Positions 8,473 through 15,771 of a stretch of DNA of 15,771 nt are shown here, piece by piece (position 1 is the stretch's first letter; each line of letters opens with the position of its first letter). The notes under the pieces were generated by a model. It saw only the letters and a list, made by a program, of their open reading frames with translations. It was not told the DNA's origin and did no database searches. The stretch is from JAVBKP01 sp031553975. Lineage in GTDB: Bacteria; Bacillota; Clostridia; Peptostreptococcales; Anaerovoracaceae. The position numbers and the translations under genes were made by a program. The stretch spans positions 1-15,771 of the forward strand of contig JAVBKP010000094.1 of NCBI GenBank assembly GCA_031553975.1. The letters are read 5' to 3'.

Positions 8473-8575
8473 AAAAGGCACAAATACGCCGTAGGGGACC
8501 CGCGAATCAAACAGAATGGCTGCAGAGCAGCATCAGATTGATGAGTTCGTGGGGTGGCATTTTGGGTGTTTTTTT
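8473..8575 (+). ncRNA. Unidentified structured RNA element downstream of 6S
   Basis: About 100 nt that fold into a compact multi-branched shape on paper. An outer stem uses AAAA, CAC, AAAT and GCC (8473-8490) against GGC, ATTT, GTG and the T-run (8556-8575). An inner stem, CCCGCGAA (8499-8506) with TTCGTGGG (8546-8553), is 8 bp with one G-U. It encloses two tight hairpins, GCTGC-aga-GCAGC (8519-8531) and CATCA-gat-TGATG (8531-8543), which share base 8531 and so may compete. The T-run at 8569-8575 could end transcription. No separate promoter is obvious, so it may be the 3' part of a longer 6S transcript. I do not recognise a known class. Confidence 0.4.
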
Positions 8576-8613
8576 AAAAAAAAAAGGACGTTTCCGCAAG
8601 GAAGCGTCTTTTT
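8576..8613. terminator. Bidirectional Rho-independent terminator
   Basis: GACGTTTCC and GGAAGCGTC (8587-8608) form a 9-bp stem with one G-U pair, closed by a GCAA tetraloop. Five T follow on the + strand (8609-8613). Ten A precede it (8576-8585) and become a U-run on the - strand. It can therefore stop both the 6S-side transcript and the convergent PHP gene. Confidence 0.92.
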
Positions 8614-8656
8614 GATGATTTAGAGGTTTTTTGTATAGTAGATGATCTATTTTCCT

Positions 8657-9457
8657 TTAAAATTTCTCCATCCTCGGCGCCAGGCTTTCAAAGGTAGTTA
8701 GGTAACGAAAGCCGACTCCTTTTAATACCTCCTCAGCCAATGCAAAATGATTTGCTAGATGTTCAGGTCTATGAGCATCGGAACCTACGGTTATAATCTC
8801 GCCACCTAGCTCTTTGTAGAGTTTTAGCATCTCCACACAAGGTGTAAGGGTATCTCCCATGTCGTATCTAAAGCTAGAGGTATTAAATTCTAAACCTTTT
8901 CCATCAGCGATAATCATTTTGAAGGTGGCTTCTATAATATCCCAATACCAACTATGATCAGGTGCTTTGTCAGCGTACCTTTCAAGCAGGTTAAAATGCC
9001 CTACAACAGAGTAATCCTTATATATTGATAGACAGGCATACACCTCCTCATAAAACGATACAAAGGAGTTTTTTAGGCTACGTCCACGAAGAAAGTCTCC
9101 GCCATAAAGCTCTCTTTTCTCAGCGCAGTGAAATGAACCAATAATAAAATCATAAGGATATGCCATGACCGTTTGACTACATTTGTCGGTGATGTGCTTT
9201 TGGATTCCCACCTCTAGGCCTCGAACCACTTTTATTTTACCAGCAAAATTTTCTCTTTGCGCATCTACCTGATTATGATACAAAACATAATCAGGCCCAC
9301 TGTCTCCATAGAGTTTGTTGGCATAGTCTTCATCATAATGGTCCGTTATGGCTATTTGCTCAAGACCGAGGGAATAGGCAGTAGCAACCATTTCTGACAT
9401 AGGTGCCCTGGAGTCATTGGAAAAATTTGAGTGTGTATGATAATCGAACTTAATCAT
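8657..9457 (-). CDS. PHP-domain phosphoesterase, histidinol-phosphatase family
   Basis: The 266-aa protein has the metal-binding pattern of the PHP family: HTHS (H7, H9), ITDHYDE (H40), RGLEVG (E82), IGSFHC (H110), VVGHFNLL (H154) and GSDAHRPEHL (D227, H229). This arrangement and length match HisJ/HisK-type histidinol-phosphatases, which dephosphorylate L-histidinol phosphate in histidine synthesis with two or three bound metals. No other his genes are nearby, so another phosphomonoester substrate is possible. The start ATG (complement of 9455-9457) has AAAGGA about 11 nt upstream, a rather long spacer. The gene is monocistronic, divergent from the sigma gene, and ends about 44 nt before a terminator it shares with the RNA gene. 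Confidence 0.85.
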   Translation of the reverse strand: MIKFDYHTHSNFSNDSRAPMSEMVATAYSLGLEQIAITDHYDEDYANKLYGDSGPDYVLYHNQVDAQRENFAGKIKVVRGLEVGIQKHITDKCSQTVMAYPYDFIIGSFHCAEKRELYGGDFLRGRSLKNSFVSFYEEVYACLSIYKDYSVVGHFNLLERYADKAPDHSWYWDIIEATFKMIIADGKGLEFNTSSFRYDMGDTLTPCVEMLKLYKELGGEIITVGSDAHRPEHLANHFALAEEVLKGVGFRYLTTFESLAPRMEKF

Positions 9458-9475
9458 TTTATAATGGTTCCTTTC

Positions 9476-9504
9476 TTGTCAAAACCTGTAAAAAGTGGTA
9501 CACT
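9476..9504 (+). promoter_or_regulatory. Sigma-A type promoter of the sigma/anti-sigma operon
   Basis: TTGTCA (9476-9481), 17-nt spacer, TACACT (9499-9504): one mismatch to each consensus hexamer and ideal spacing. The predicted start is about 9511, giving a leader of about 37 nt before ATG 9548. It looks like a housekeeping promoter rather than a typical ECF autoregulated one. Confidence 0.68.
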
Positions 9505-9508
9505 AAGA

Positions 9509-9528
9509 ATGTTATTACATAGTAACAT
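9509..9528. promoter_or_regulatory. 20-bp imperfect palindrome, possible operator
   Basis: ATGTTA and TAACAT are perfect inverted arms, and the inner pairs at 9516/9521 and 9517/9520 also match, so 8 of 10 positions are symmetric. It covers the predicted start of the sigma operon transcript and the -10 box proposed for the PHP gene. It could bind a repressor acting on both genes; the protein is unknown. AT-rich chance symmetry is possible. Confidence 0.4.
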
Positions 9529-9548
9529 AAAATATAAGGGAATTTCAA
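9519..9548 (-). promoter_or_regulatory. Possible promoter of the PHP gene
   Basis: On the - strand TTGAAA (9543-9548) and TACTAT (9519-9524) are 18 nt apart, which would start transcription near 9512. The -10 box falls inside the palindrome at 9509-9528. This is a by-eye match only. Confidence 0.35.
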
Positions 9549-10126
9549 TGGACGCAAGAGAAGAAAAAAAGCTTGTTGCAAAAGCCCAAAAGGGCGATGT
9601 AGACAGCTTTGAAAAATTAATACAGATGTGCAAAGTGAAAGCATACAATTTGTGCTTCCACTATTTGAAGAATGAAGAAGATGCCCAAGATGCGCTGCAA
9701 GAGACGTTTATTAAGATTTTCAAAAATCTAAAGAACTTCAAAGCAGAGAGCAGCTTTGATACGTGGGTGTATCGTATTGCGGCCAATACTTGTAATGACT
9801 TTATTAAAAGAGGGCGCAAACACATTCTAGTCAGATCCTTCACAGATGTACAAGAAGATGTTTATTTTGACATACCTGATATGAGTCAATCTCCAGAGGT
9901 GGCATTTGATAGAAAAGAAAAACTCCAAATGATATTAGCAGCATTAGAAATGTTGCAAGAATTAAATAAAAAAGCTATTATTTTAAGAGACATACAAGGT
10001 TTTTCTTATAGCCAAATCGCTACGATTTTGAACTGCTCAGAGAGTGCAGTCAAATCTAGAATTAGCAGGGGCAGGGCAGAAATAAGGGAAATTTTAATAA
10101 AGCACGAAACTAAATCAAAAATTTAG
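9548..10126 (+). CDS. ECF-type RNA polymerase sigma factor
   Basis: A 192-aa sigma-70 family protein with only regions 2 and 4. Region 2 (about 20-90) includes DAQDALQETFIKIFKNL and SFDTWVYRIAANTCNDFIKR, the core-binding and -10-recognition helices. Region 4 (about 127-182) includes QGFSYSQIATILNCSESAVKSRISRG, the -35-binding helix-turn-helix. The start at ATG 9548 has AAGGG with a 7-nt spacer; the longer in-frame start at 9431 would lie inside the divergent PHP gene and upstream of the promoter. The next gene encodes a one-TM protein that is probably its anti-sigma factor, so it likely responds to an envelope signal. The regulon cannot be read from the window. Confidence 0.9.
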   Translation: MDAREEKKLVAKAQKGDVDSFEKLIQMCKVKAYNLCFHYLKNEEDAQDALQETFIKIFKNLKNFKAESSFDTWVYRIAANTCNDFIKRGRKHILVRSFTDVQEDVYFDIPDMSQSPEVAFDRKEKLQMILAALEMLQELNKKAIILRDIQGFSYSQIATILNCSESAVKSRISRGRAEIREILIKHETKSKI

Positions 10127-10160
10127 AGTCTAAATGGTATATAGAAAGGAGTGGAGCAAT

Positions 10161-10967
10161 ATGGATAAGATGAATGAACTCAACAACAATCAATTTAGCG
10201 ATGAAGAAATAAAAAATATCTTAGGAAGCGTACCAGAAATTCCACTTCCAGATGATTTTAATGAAAATCTTCATGAGGCTCTTCTGAGAGAACGAAGTTT
10301 GATGAAAAGCGATGGGACTTTAGGTGGTCTAGGTGCAAAACCCTCGATGAATTGGAAGCATTGGGGCGGAGTTGCTGCTGTATTTGCAATCATGATAACA
10401 AGTGCAACTTTATATAGTCAAGGCATTTTTGATTGGGTTTTATCAGATACCCAGACCGGAAAACAAGACACTGCACAGCTAAAAATGTCAGTGTTAGATG
10501 ACGGTGCGGCAGATGAAGGAGAAGTTCTTTATGATGCCATATATACAGAAGACACTGCTGGGGATGGGCAAAATGAAAAAGTAACAGAAGAGAACGTTAC
10601 GCTAGAATCACCCTTAGCCAAGTCAGAGTCAACAGCGCCTACGGCGGCAGATTTAAAACCTACCCAAAGTGACCAAAGCAGCAGAGGGGTAGAAGATCAA
10701 AAAAAACAAGTTACTGTCGTATCGGACCCAGCGGCACTAGAGAGTGGCTATTTGAAAGTTGCTGAAGATGCGGCTAAAGTGGCATGGAACCAAAAAACTG
10801 GACTTATCATAGACATGTATACAAAGATAAGTTTTGTAAGTTATACAAAAGAGAGTGAGAATTTAGCATATTTCGTGTATAATATTAATGATGGACAGCC
10901 TGAAAGTGAAACATTACAATTCACAGTTAAGGTGGAAAATGGACAAATTAGTGTCTTAGAGCCATAA
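10161..10967 (+). CDS. Probable membrane anti-sigma factor
   Basis: The 268-aa protein is assigned mainly by position, 34 nt after the ECF sigma gene, and by layout. A cytoplasmic N-terminal part (1-65) contains IPLPDDFNENLHEALL, like the short helical segment at the start of many clostridial anti-sigma proteins. One TM helix follows (about 67-88). The extracytoplasmic part then has an acidic, Ser/Thr-rich linker (about 95-185) and a folded-looking C-terminal domain (186-268) I cannot name. No HxxxCxxC zinc motif is present, so it is not a ZAS-type anti-sigma. I choose ATG 10161: a GGAG lies 4 nt upstream and another, better AAGGAG a little further up. The in-frame ATG 10134 lacks a ribosome-binding site and would add nine residues. 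Confidence 0.68.
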   Translation: MDKMNELNNNQFSDEEIKNILGSVPEIPLPDDFNENLHEALLRERSLMKSDGTLGGLGAKPSMNWKHWGGVAAVFAIMITSATLYSQGIFDWVLSDTQTGKQDTAQLKMSVLDDGAADEGEVLYDAIYTEDTAGDGQNEKVTEENVTLESPLAKSESTAPTAADLKPTQSDQSSRGVEDQKKQVTVVSDPAALESGYLKVAEDAAKVAWNQKTGLIIDMYTKISFVSYTKESENLAYFVYNINDGQPESETLQFTVKVENGQISVLEP

Positions 10968-10993
10968 TATATACGAAGTGGAGATTCTAATAG

Positions 10994-13759
10994 ATGAATA
11001 AAACATTAATTGCTATTGATGGTAATAGTTTAATTAATAGAGCGTATTACGCTATACAAAAACCAATGATCACAAAACAGGGGCTGTATACACATGGCGT
11101 ATACGGCTTTCTTAATATGCTGACAAAAATAAAAAAAGACTATGAACCAGAATACTTAGTGGTTACTTTTGATCGTAAAGCACCTACGTTTAGGCATCTA
11201 GAATACACAGAGTATAAGGCGGGCAGGAAAAAAATGCCATCAGAGCTGGCTATGCAAATGCCATTGCTCAAAGAAGTTCTGGCCGCCATGAATGTAAAAA
11301 TGTTAGAAATCGATGGATTTGAGGCAGATGATATCATTGGCACTGTGGCAAAGCGTGGGGAAGAAGAGGGGTTGTTTCCTGTTATTGTGACAGGGGATAA
11401 AGATGAATTGCAGCTTGCTTCTGACAAGACCAAGATTGTTCTGACAAAACGTGGCGTTACTGAATTTGAAATATACGATGCCGATGCCATGATGGAAAAG
11501 TACGGTTTTACATCACAGCAATTTATAGATTATAAAGGGTTGATGGGCGACCAGTCAGACAATATACCAGGGATTCCTGGGGTGGGAGAAAAGACAGCCC
11601 AAAACCTATTGTTACAATTTGGTAGCATTGAGAATATGTTAGCCAATACAGACCAGATTAAAAATGAAAAACTGAGAGCAAAAGTAGAGGACAATGCACA
11701 GCTAGCCATGATGAGCAAGAGACTGGCCACTATATTTACAGAAGTACCACTTGAGATAGTGTTTGATGAGTTCAAAGTCATTGAACCAGACTACAATGCT
11801 TTGATTAATATGTATGTGAAGTTAGAATTTAACACATTTTTGTCTAAATTAAAACGCCCAGACGGTGGGGCTGTGAAGGTGACTAGTGCTGCCCAGACTT
11901 CAGATCAGGCAGATATTCCCGTTAGTGAAGCAGCTAGTAACATGGGATTTGACGTTTCAAAGCTAGAAAAGCATACAATCAACACACTGACTGAGTGGAA
12001 TGATATGAAATCCAAAATTGACAAACGTTTGATTTTAAAAGTTTTTAGCAATAACGATCACTTAGGCAAATTAGATGTTTACGGTATATCATTATTGTCA
12101 ACCAATATATACGCCTATATTCCTATCAATGACAATGTAGATATTATGCGAGATTTGATTGATTTTATTTCACAAAACCAGATTAAGATTAGTGGGCATA
12201 TGCTAAAAGAAGATTATTTTGCATTGCTTGCCATGGTCTACGCTGATGACGGACTACAGAGCATCAAGACAAAAGGCGCTGAGATATTTAGTACAGAATT
12301 TGACACAGCCATAGCGGAATATATGATAGAACCTTCTCGTAGCAAATACACGTTGGCCGTTATGTCTATGGAGTATTTAAAAAAAGAGCTTCCAGACGAA
12401 TCAAGCTTTCTATCTGGCAATGCCCAGCTAGATTTGTTCGGTACAGGAGATACAGCGTATAATGAATATGGTTTAGTATGGTGCCTAACTGTGGCAGAAT
12501 TACTAACAATGTTTGCCGCCAAAATCGACCATGAGAACCTATACAAGATTTATAATGAAATCGAATTGCCACTGATTGAGGTACTGGCCATCATGGAGTA
12601 CCACGGTATGGCTGTGGATAAAAAAGAGCTAGAACAGATTGGCACGCTACTCTCAGGTAAGATTAAAGAGATTACATTACAGATTTATGATCTGGCAGGC
12701 GAAGAGTTTAATATCAATTCACCAAAGCAGCTGGGACCGATTTTATTTGAAAAATTAGCTTTGCCATTTGGAAAAAAGACGAAAACAGGGTATGCCACAG
12801 GGGCTGAAATCCTAGAAAAGCTACAAGATGAGCATCCTATTGTACCGTTGATCACAGAGTATAGAATGTTATCCAAGCTAAATAGCACATATGTGGAAGG
12901 TCTAACGCCTCTTATTGGTAGAGATGGCAAGATTCGTGCCCACTTTAATCAAACTGTTACTACCACAGGTAGGATTAGCTGTACTGAGCCAAATCTTCAG
13001 AATATCCCTATTCGCCAAGAACTAGGACGTACCATTAGAAAGGCTTTTGTAGCAGAAAAACCTGGACATGTGCTCATGGGTGCGGACTACTCACAAATAG
13101 AGCTTAGGGTGCTTGCACATGTGTCGGGAGATCAATCTCTAATTGATGCATTTAACAACGGAGATGACATTCACAAAATAACAGCCGCCAAGGTATTCGA
13201 AGTTGCAGAAGATGATGTGACCGCCATTCAAAGAAGTAGAGCAAAAGCTGTGAATTTTGGTGTTATATATGGCATGAGCGAGTTTGGACTTGCCACAGAG
13301 CTAGGCATTTCTAGAAAAGAAGCAGGGCAGTATATCAATGAATATTTTAAAAAATATGAGACAGTTAAGGTCTATTTGGATAGCTTAGTTCAGCAGTGCA
13401 AAGCCAACGGATATGTGACAACCCTCTGGAACCGCAAAAGGCATATACCAGAAATTCACGCTAGTAATTTTATGGTGAGACAGCTAGGAGAGCGTCTTGC
13501 TATGAATACGCCTATTCAAGGCAGCGCAGCAGATATTATTAAAATCGCAATGATAAAAGTCCAAAGGGCCTTACTAAAATCAGGACTTAAAGCAAAGTTA
13601 GTACTGCAAGTCCATGACGAACTTGTATTAGATGTGCCAGAAGACGAAGTTGAAGCAGCACAAAACCTACTAAAAGAAAATATGGAAGCTGCAATGAAAC
13701 TAGCTGTGCCACTGGAGTCCTCCATGAATACTGGTACCAATTGGTACGATTTGAAATAA
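10994..13759 (+). CDS. polA: DNA polymerase I
   Basis: Repair and Okazaki-fragment polymerase. The 5' nuclease domain (about 1-290) shows AIDGNSLINRAYYA (D9), VTFDRKAPTFRH, GFEADDIIGT, VTGDKDELQL and GDQSDNIPGIPGVGEKTA. The middle domain (about 320-530) has the fold position of the 3'-5' exonuclease, but the DxE of Exo I is absent and the Exo III tyrosine/aspartate motif is not recognisable, so proofreading is probably lost, as in Bacillus Pol I. The family A polymerase domain has motif A DYSQIELR (D698), motif B RSRAKAVNFGVIYG and motif C QVHDELVLD (H874, D875, E876). Its 921 aa are slightly longer than usual. AAGTGGAG lies 10 nt before ATG. It starts 26 nt after the anti-sigma gene with no terminator between. 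Confidence 0.97.
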   Translation: MNKTLIAIDGNSLINRAYYAIQKPMITKQGLYTHGVYGFLNMLTKIKKDYEPEYLVVTFDRKAPTFRHLEYTEYKAGRKKMPSELAMQMPLLKEVLAAMNVKMLEIDGFEADDIIGTVAKRGEEEGLFPVIVTGDKDELQLASDKTKIVLTKRGVTEFEIYDADAMMEKYGFTSQQFIDYKGLMGDQSDNIPGIPGVGEKTAQNLLLQFGSIENMLANTDQIKNEKLRAKVEDNAQLAMMSKRLATIFTEVPLEIVFDEFKVIEPDYNALINMYVKLEFNTFLSKLKRPDGGAVKVTSAAQTSDQADIPVSEAASNMGFDVSKLEKHTINTLTEWNDMKSKIDKRLILKVFSNNDHLGKLDVYGISLLSTNIYAYIPINDNVDIMRDLIDFISQNQIKISGHMLKEDYFALLAMVYADDGLQSIKTKGAEIFSTEFDTAIAEYMIEPSRSKYTLAVMSMEYLKKELPDESSFLSGNAQLDLFGTGDTAYNEYGLVWCLTVAELLTMFAAKIDHENLYKIYNEIELPLIEVLAIMEYHGMAVDKKELEQIGTLLSGKIKEITLQIYDLAGEEFNINSPKQLGPILFEKLALPFGKKTKTGYATGAEILEKLQDEHPIVPLITEYRMLSKLNSTYVEGLTPLIGRDGKIRAHFNQTVTTTGRISCTEPNLQNIPIRQELGRTIRKAFVAEKPGHVLMGADYSQIELRVLAHVSGDQSLIDAFNNGDDIHKITAAKVFEVAEDDVTAIQRSRAKAVNFGVIYGMSEFGLATELGISRKEAGQYINEYFKKYETVKVYLDSLVQQCKANGYVTTLWNRKRHIPEIHASNFMVRQLGERLAMNTPIQGSAADIIKIAMIKVQRALLKSGLKAKLVLQVHDELVLDVPEDEVEAAQNLLKENMEAAMKLAVPLESSMNTGTNWYDLK

Positions 13760-13770
13760 CAGGAGTGGGT

Positions 13771-14358
13771 ATGAAAATCATCGGATTAACAGGTGGTATA
13801 GGCACTGGAAAATCAACAGTATCTAATTTTTTATTGCATCGCAAACATGTAGTGATTGATGCTGATAAAATAGCAAGAGACGTGGTCATGCCAGGACAAC
13901 CTGGGTTAGTGCAAATCGCTCAAATCTTTGGAGATGATATACTCCTACCTGACGGCAACCTAAATAGGGCAAAACTAGGGGAGATTGTTTTCAATGATGG
14001 CACAAAAAGAGATACCCTAAACAAAATAATCCACCCCCACATACGTGAAGTCATCAATGCACGCATAGAACAAGCTAGAATAGCCGGCAAAGAGATTGTT
14101 TTCTTAGACATTCCACTACTATATGAGGGTGGGTTTGAGACCATATGTCATGCTGTGTGGGTTTTGTATGTACCGGAACAGGTTCGTGTCAGTAGGATTA
14201 TGGAAAGAGACAATTTGACCAGAGAAGCTGTCATGAAAAGAATTTCTTCCCAACTAGATGAAATGGAAAAACGCCAAAGGGCGGATATAATAATAGACAA
14301 TTCTGGAGATAAAAAAGCGTTGTTTGCGCAATTAGAAGATTTGTTAAAGGAATCATAG
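13771..14358 (+). CDS. coaE: Dephospho-CoA kinase
   Basis: Catalyses the last step of coenzyme A synthesis, ATP-dependent phosphorylation of the 3' hydroxyl of dephospho-CoA. The 195-aa protein begins with the P-loop IGLTGGIGTGKST (GGIGTGKS at 8-15). VIDADKIARDVV follows, with the conserved Asp of the CoA site, then HPHIREVI and FLDIPLLYEGGFE, and a C-terminal RISSQLDEMEKRQRAD lid region. Length and order are typical. The start is ATG 13771, with AGGAG 5 nt upstream. A TTG at 13741 in the same frame lies within polA and is not needed. It begins 11 nt after the polA stop; polA-coaE pairs are common in Clostridia. Confidence 0.96.
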   Translation: MKIIGLTGGIGTGKSTVSNFLLHRKHVVIDADKIARDVVMPGQPGLVQIAQIFGDDILLPDGNLNRAKLGEIVFNDGTKRDTLNKIIHPHIREVINARIEQARIAGKEIVFLDIPLLYEGGFETICHAVWVLYVPEQVRVSRIMERDNLTREAVMKRISSQLDEMEKRQRADIIIDNSGDKKALFAQLEDLLKES

Positions 14359-14371
14359 ACTTGAGGTAAAA

Positions 14372-15771
14372 ATGAGTTCAACAATCCGTTTAAAACGAAT
14401 ATCTGTAATCTTAGTTCTTTTTTTGATGTCGTCCATGATTGGATGTCAGCAAGCCACGGAGTTTTTCACTGGTGAAGAAGATGCAACACCTGTGATGAAA
14501 ACATCCACGGATATTTCTGTAGCCATATCTAACTTTGAGACATTAAACCCTGTTAAGAATAAGAGCGAAGATATTTTTTATATGGAAAAATTAGTATATG
14601 AGGGATTATTTAGGTTAAATGACGAATATTTGCCAGAACCAGTCTTGGCAGAATCATGGGAATATGCAGACAATGGAACCACTCTTACCATTAACCTAAA
14701 AGAAGGGGTTCTATGGCATGATGACAAACCATTGACCGCAGAAGATGTTAAATTTAGCATTGAAGTATATTTGCGTTCAAAGAACAGTGCAGAATCTCTT
14801 CATGGCATGTTGATGTCTAATATCAAAAGTGTTAAGACAGTAGGAAAAAGTGCTGTCAAAATCGAGTTTGTATACAATACGGAAAATACTCTCGAATGTT
14901 TGACGTTTCCTATTATACCAAAGCACAAATTTAATTCTGTAGGCGATGCGTATACCAAGGTAGGCAACTTTATACCTATTGGAACAGGTCCCTACAAAAT
15001 TGGTGAAATATTTGGAACTAGGAGCATAAAGCTAGTAGGTAACGACAAATATCACGGTACGAAAATACCAACCAACACCATTGATTTTAAGAGAGTACCT
15101 GACAAATTCGCTGCGGTAGAATTATTGCATATTTATGATATTAATGCCATGATATCTAAAGGGAACGATAGAGGCTCACTGTTTGCGGGGAAATCGTTAA
15201 ATATAATAAACTTCCCTTCCAATGAAGCAGAAGTTGTAGGATTTAATACGTCAAAACCCTTTTTATCAGATTTACGGATCAGAAAAGCCATAGCCCAGGG
15301 GATTGACGCTACACAGATTCTAGACGATGCCTATATGGGCAATGGTGTGCTGTCCAAAAATATCTTTCCGATTCATTATTATGGGGGTAATCCGCCAGAG
15401 CCACTGGCAATCTATGATGTATCAGCCGCCAATAAAGCCATAGCAGAAGCTGGCTATTATGATACGAATAAAGACACCAAAATTGATGATATGGAAGGTG
15501 AGAATATTTCTTTGAAAATTATCATCAACGAAGGTGATGAGGCAAGGCTATTGGCAGCCCAAAGTATTAAAACCAGTTTGGAAAAGCTAAAAATAGGTTC
15601 ATATATAATCCAAATGGACTGGCCTACCTATACAGCGGCCATAAACAATGGTGATTATGATTTATACGTGGGTGGGTTTTCACTAGCGGACCCAATGAAT
15701 TTAGATTTTATGCTAAAGAGTACGATCAACAACCCAGCCAAGTTGACTTTTCTATCCATCGATACCACTTT
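14372..15771 (+). CDS. ABC transporter substrate-binding lipoprotein, family 5 (partial)
   Basis: Open to the right edge, giving 466 residues with no stop. A signal peptide with a positively charged start, a hydrophobic core and MIGC (Cys25) suggests a lipoprotein. The lipobox is slightly atypical, with Met at -3. The body fits solute-binding protein family 5 (OppA/DppA type): ISVAISNFETLNPV near the N-terminus, YEGLFRL, LAESWEYADNGTTLTINLKEGVLWHDDKPLTAEDV split over the usual conserved stretch, GTGPYKI, and FLSDLRIRKAIAQGID. A DTNKDTKID loop occurs where many family members have a D-x-D-x-DG insertion. Such proteins deliver peptides or other ligands to an ABC permease, whose genes are not in the window. 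GAGG lies 5 nt before ATG; the gap after coaE is 13 nt. The ligand cannot be told. Confidence 0.9.
   Translation, partial: MSSTIRLKRISVILVLFLMSSMIGCQQATEFFTGEEDATPVMKTSTDISVAISNFETLNPVKNKSEDIFYMEKLVYEGLFRLNDEYLPEPVLAESWEYADNGTTLTINLKEGVLWHDDKPLTAEDVKFSIEVYLRSKNSAESLHGMLMSNIKSVKTVGKSAVKIEFVYNTENTLECLTFPIIPKHKFNSVGDAYTKVGNFIPIGTGPYKIGEIFGTRSIKLVGNDKYHGTKIPTNTIDFKRVPDKFAAVELLHIYDINAMISKGNDRGSLFAGKSLNIINFPSNEAEVVGFNTSKPFLSDLRIRKAIAQGIDATQILDDAYMGNGVLSKNIFPIHYYGGNPPEPLAIYDVSAANKAIAEAGYYDTNKDTKIDDMEGENISLKIIINEGDEARLLAAQSIKTSLEKLKIGSYIIQMDWPTYTAAINNGDYDLYVGGFSLADPMNLDFMLKSTINNPAKLTFLSIDTT

Noticed and set aside
8499..8553. Hammerhead-like TTGATGAG and CGAA near a junction
   Set aside because: The conserved CUGAUGA is not exact, and the strands are in the wrong order to form stem II between the two core sequences.
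8546..8613. T-box-like GGGGTGGCA followed by a terminator
   Set aside because: No specifier-loop signature, and the next gene is on the opposite strand, so there is nothing for a leader to control.
9431..9547. Longer N-terminus for the sigma factor
   Set aside because: It overlaps the divergent PHP gene, lies upstream of a good promoter, and ATG 9548 has its own ribosome-binding site.
15470..15505. EF-hand or dockerin-like loop DTNKDTKIDDME in the binding protein
   Set aside because: A similar Asp-rich insertion is common at this place in family 5 binding proteins; there is no second loop and no reason to call a dockerin.
1..15771. CRISPR arrays, insertion sequences, tRNA or rRNA genes
   Set aside because: No regularly spaced repeats, transposase motifs, terminal inverted repeats or tRNA/rRNA signatures were seen on either strand.

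Overview
The window is AT-rich, densely coded and reads as a low-GC Gram-positive genome, most likely class Clostridia. Supporting signs are GGAGG-type ribosome-binding sites, a MutSL system without MutH, a MutL carrying the endonuclease motif, a proofreading-deficient DNA polymerase I, clostridial-type ECF sigma/anti-sigma genes and a lipoprotein-type family 5 binding protein. The genus cannot be fixed from the sequence. Nothing looks like a prophage, insertion sequence or CRISPR array, and most of the window is conserved housekeeping DNA.

Left block (1-8224, + strand): the 3' end of an M20/PepD-like dipeptidase gene, miaB (tRNA 2-methylthiolation), mutS and mutL (mismatch repair), a TVP38/TMEM64-type membrane protein gene and a gene for a two-TM HAMP/PAS-like sensor protein that has no output domain. 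Gaps are short or absent (miaB and mutS overlap by ATGA), so this is probably one operon.

Middle (8225-8656, no protein gene): this stretch holds what I read as 6S RNA (about 8289-8462). It has a -10 box at the right distance, a long closing stem I could pair by hand, and the side hairpin in the 3' half of the central bubble. About 100 nt of further structured RNA that I cannot name follows (8473-8575), then a strong bidirectional terminator (8576-8613) shared with the convergent PHP phosphatase gene.

Right block: a PHP-family histidinol-phosphatase-like gene lies on the - strand (8657-9457). It is divergent from an ECF sigma / anti-sigma pair, polA, coaE and a lipoprotein binding-protein gene that runs off the window. 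The 90-bp divergent gap holds a good sigma-A promoter (TTGTCA-N17-TACACT) and a near-perfect 20-bp palindrome at its start point, which may be an operator. No terminator is visible between the sigma/anti-sigma genes and polA-coaE, so replication/repair polymerase and CoA synthesis genes may be partly transcribed from the sigma operon's promoter.

The best candidates for something undescribed are the structured RNA after 6S, with its repeat of the 6S 3'-strand 11-mer, and the output-less sensor protein gene next to it. No obviously new multi-gene system is present.
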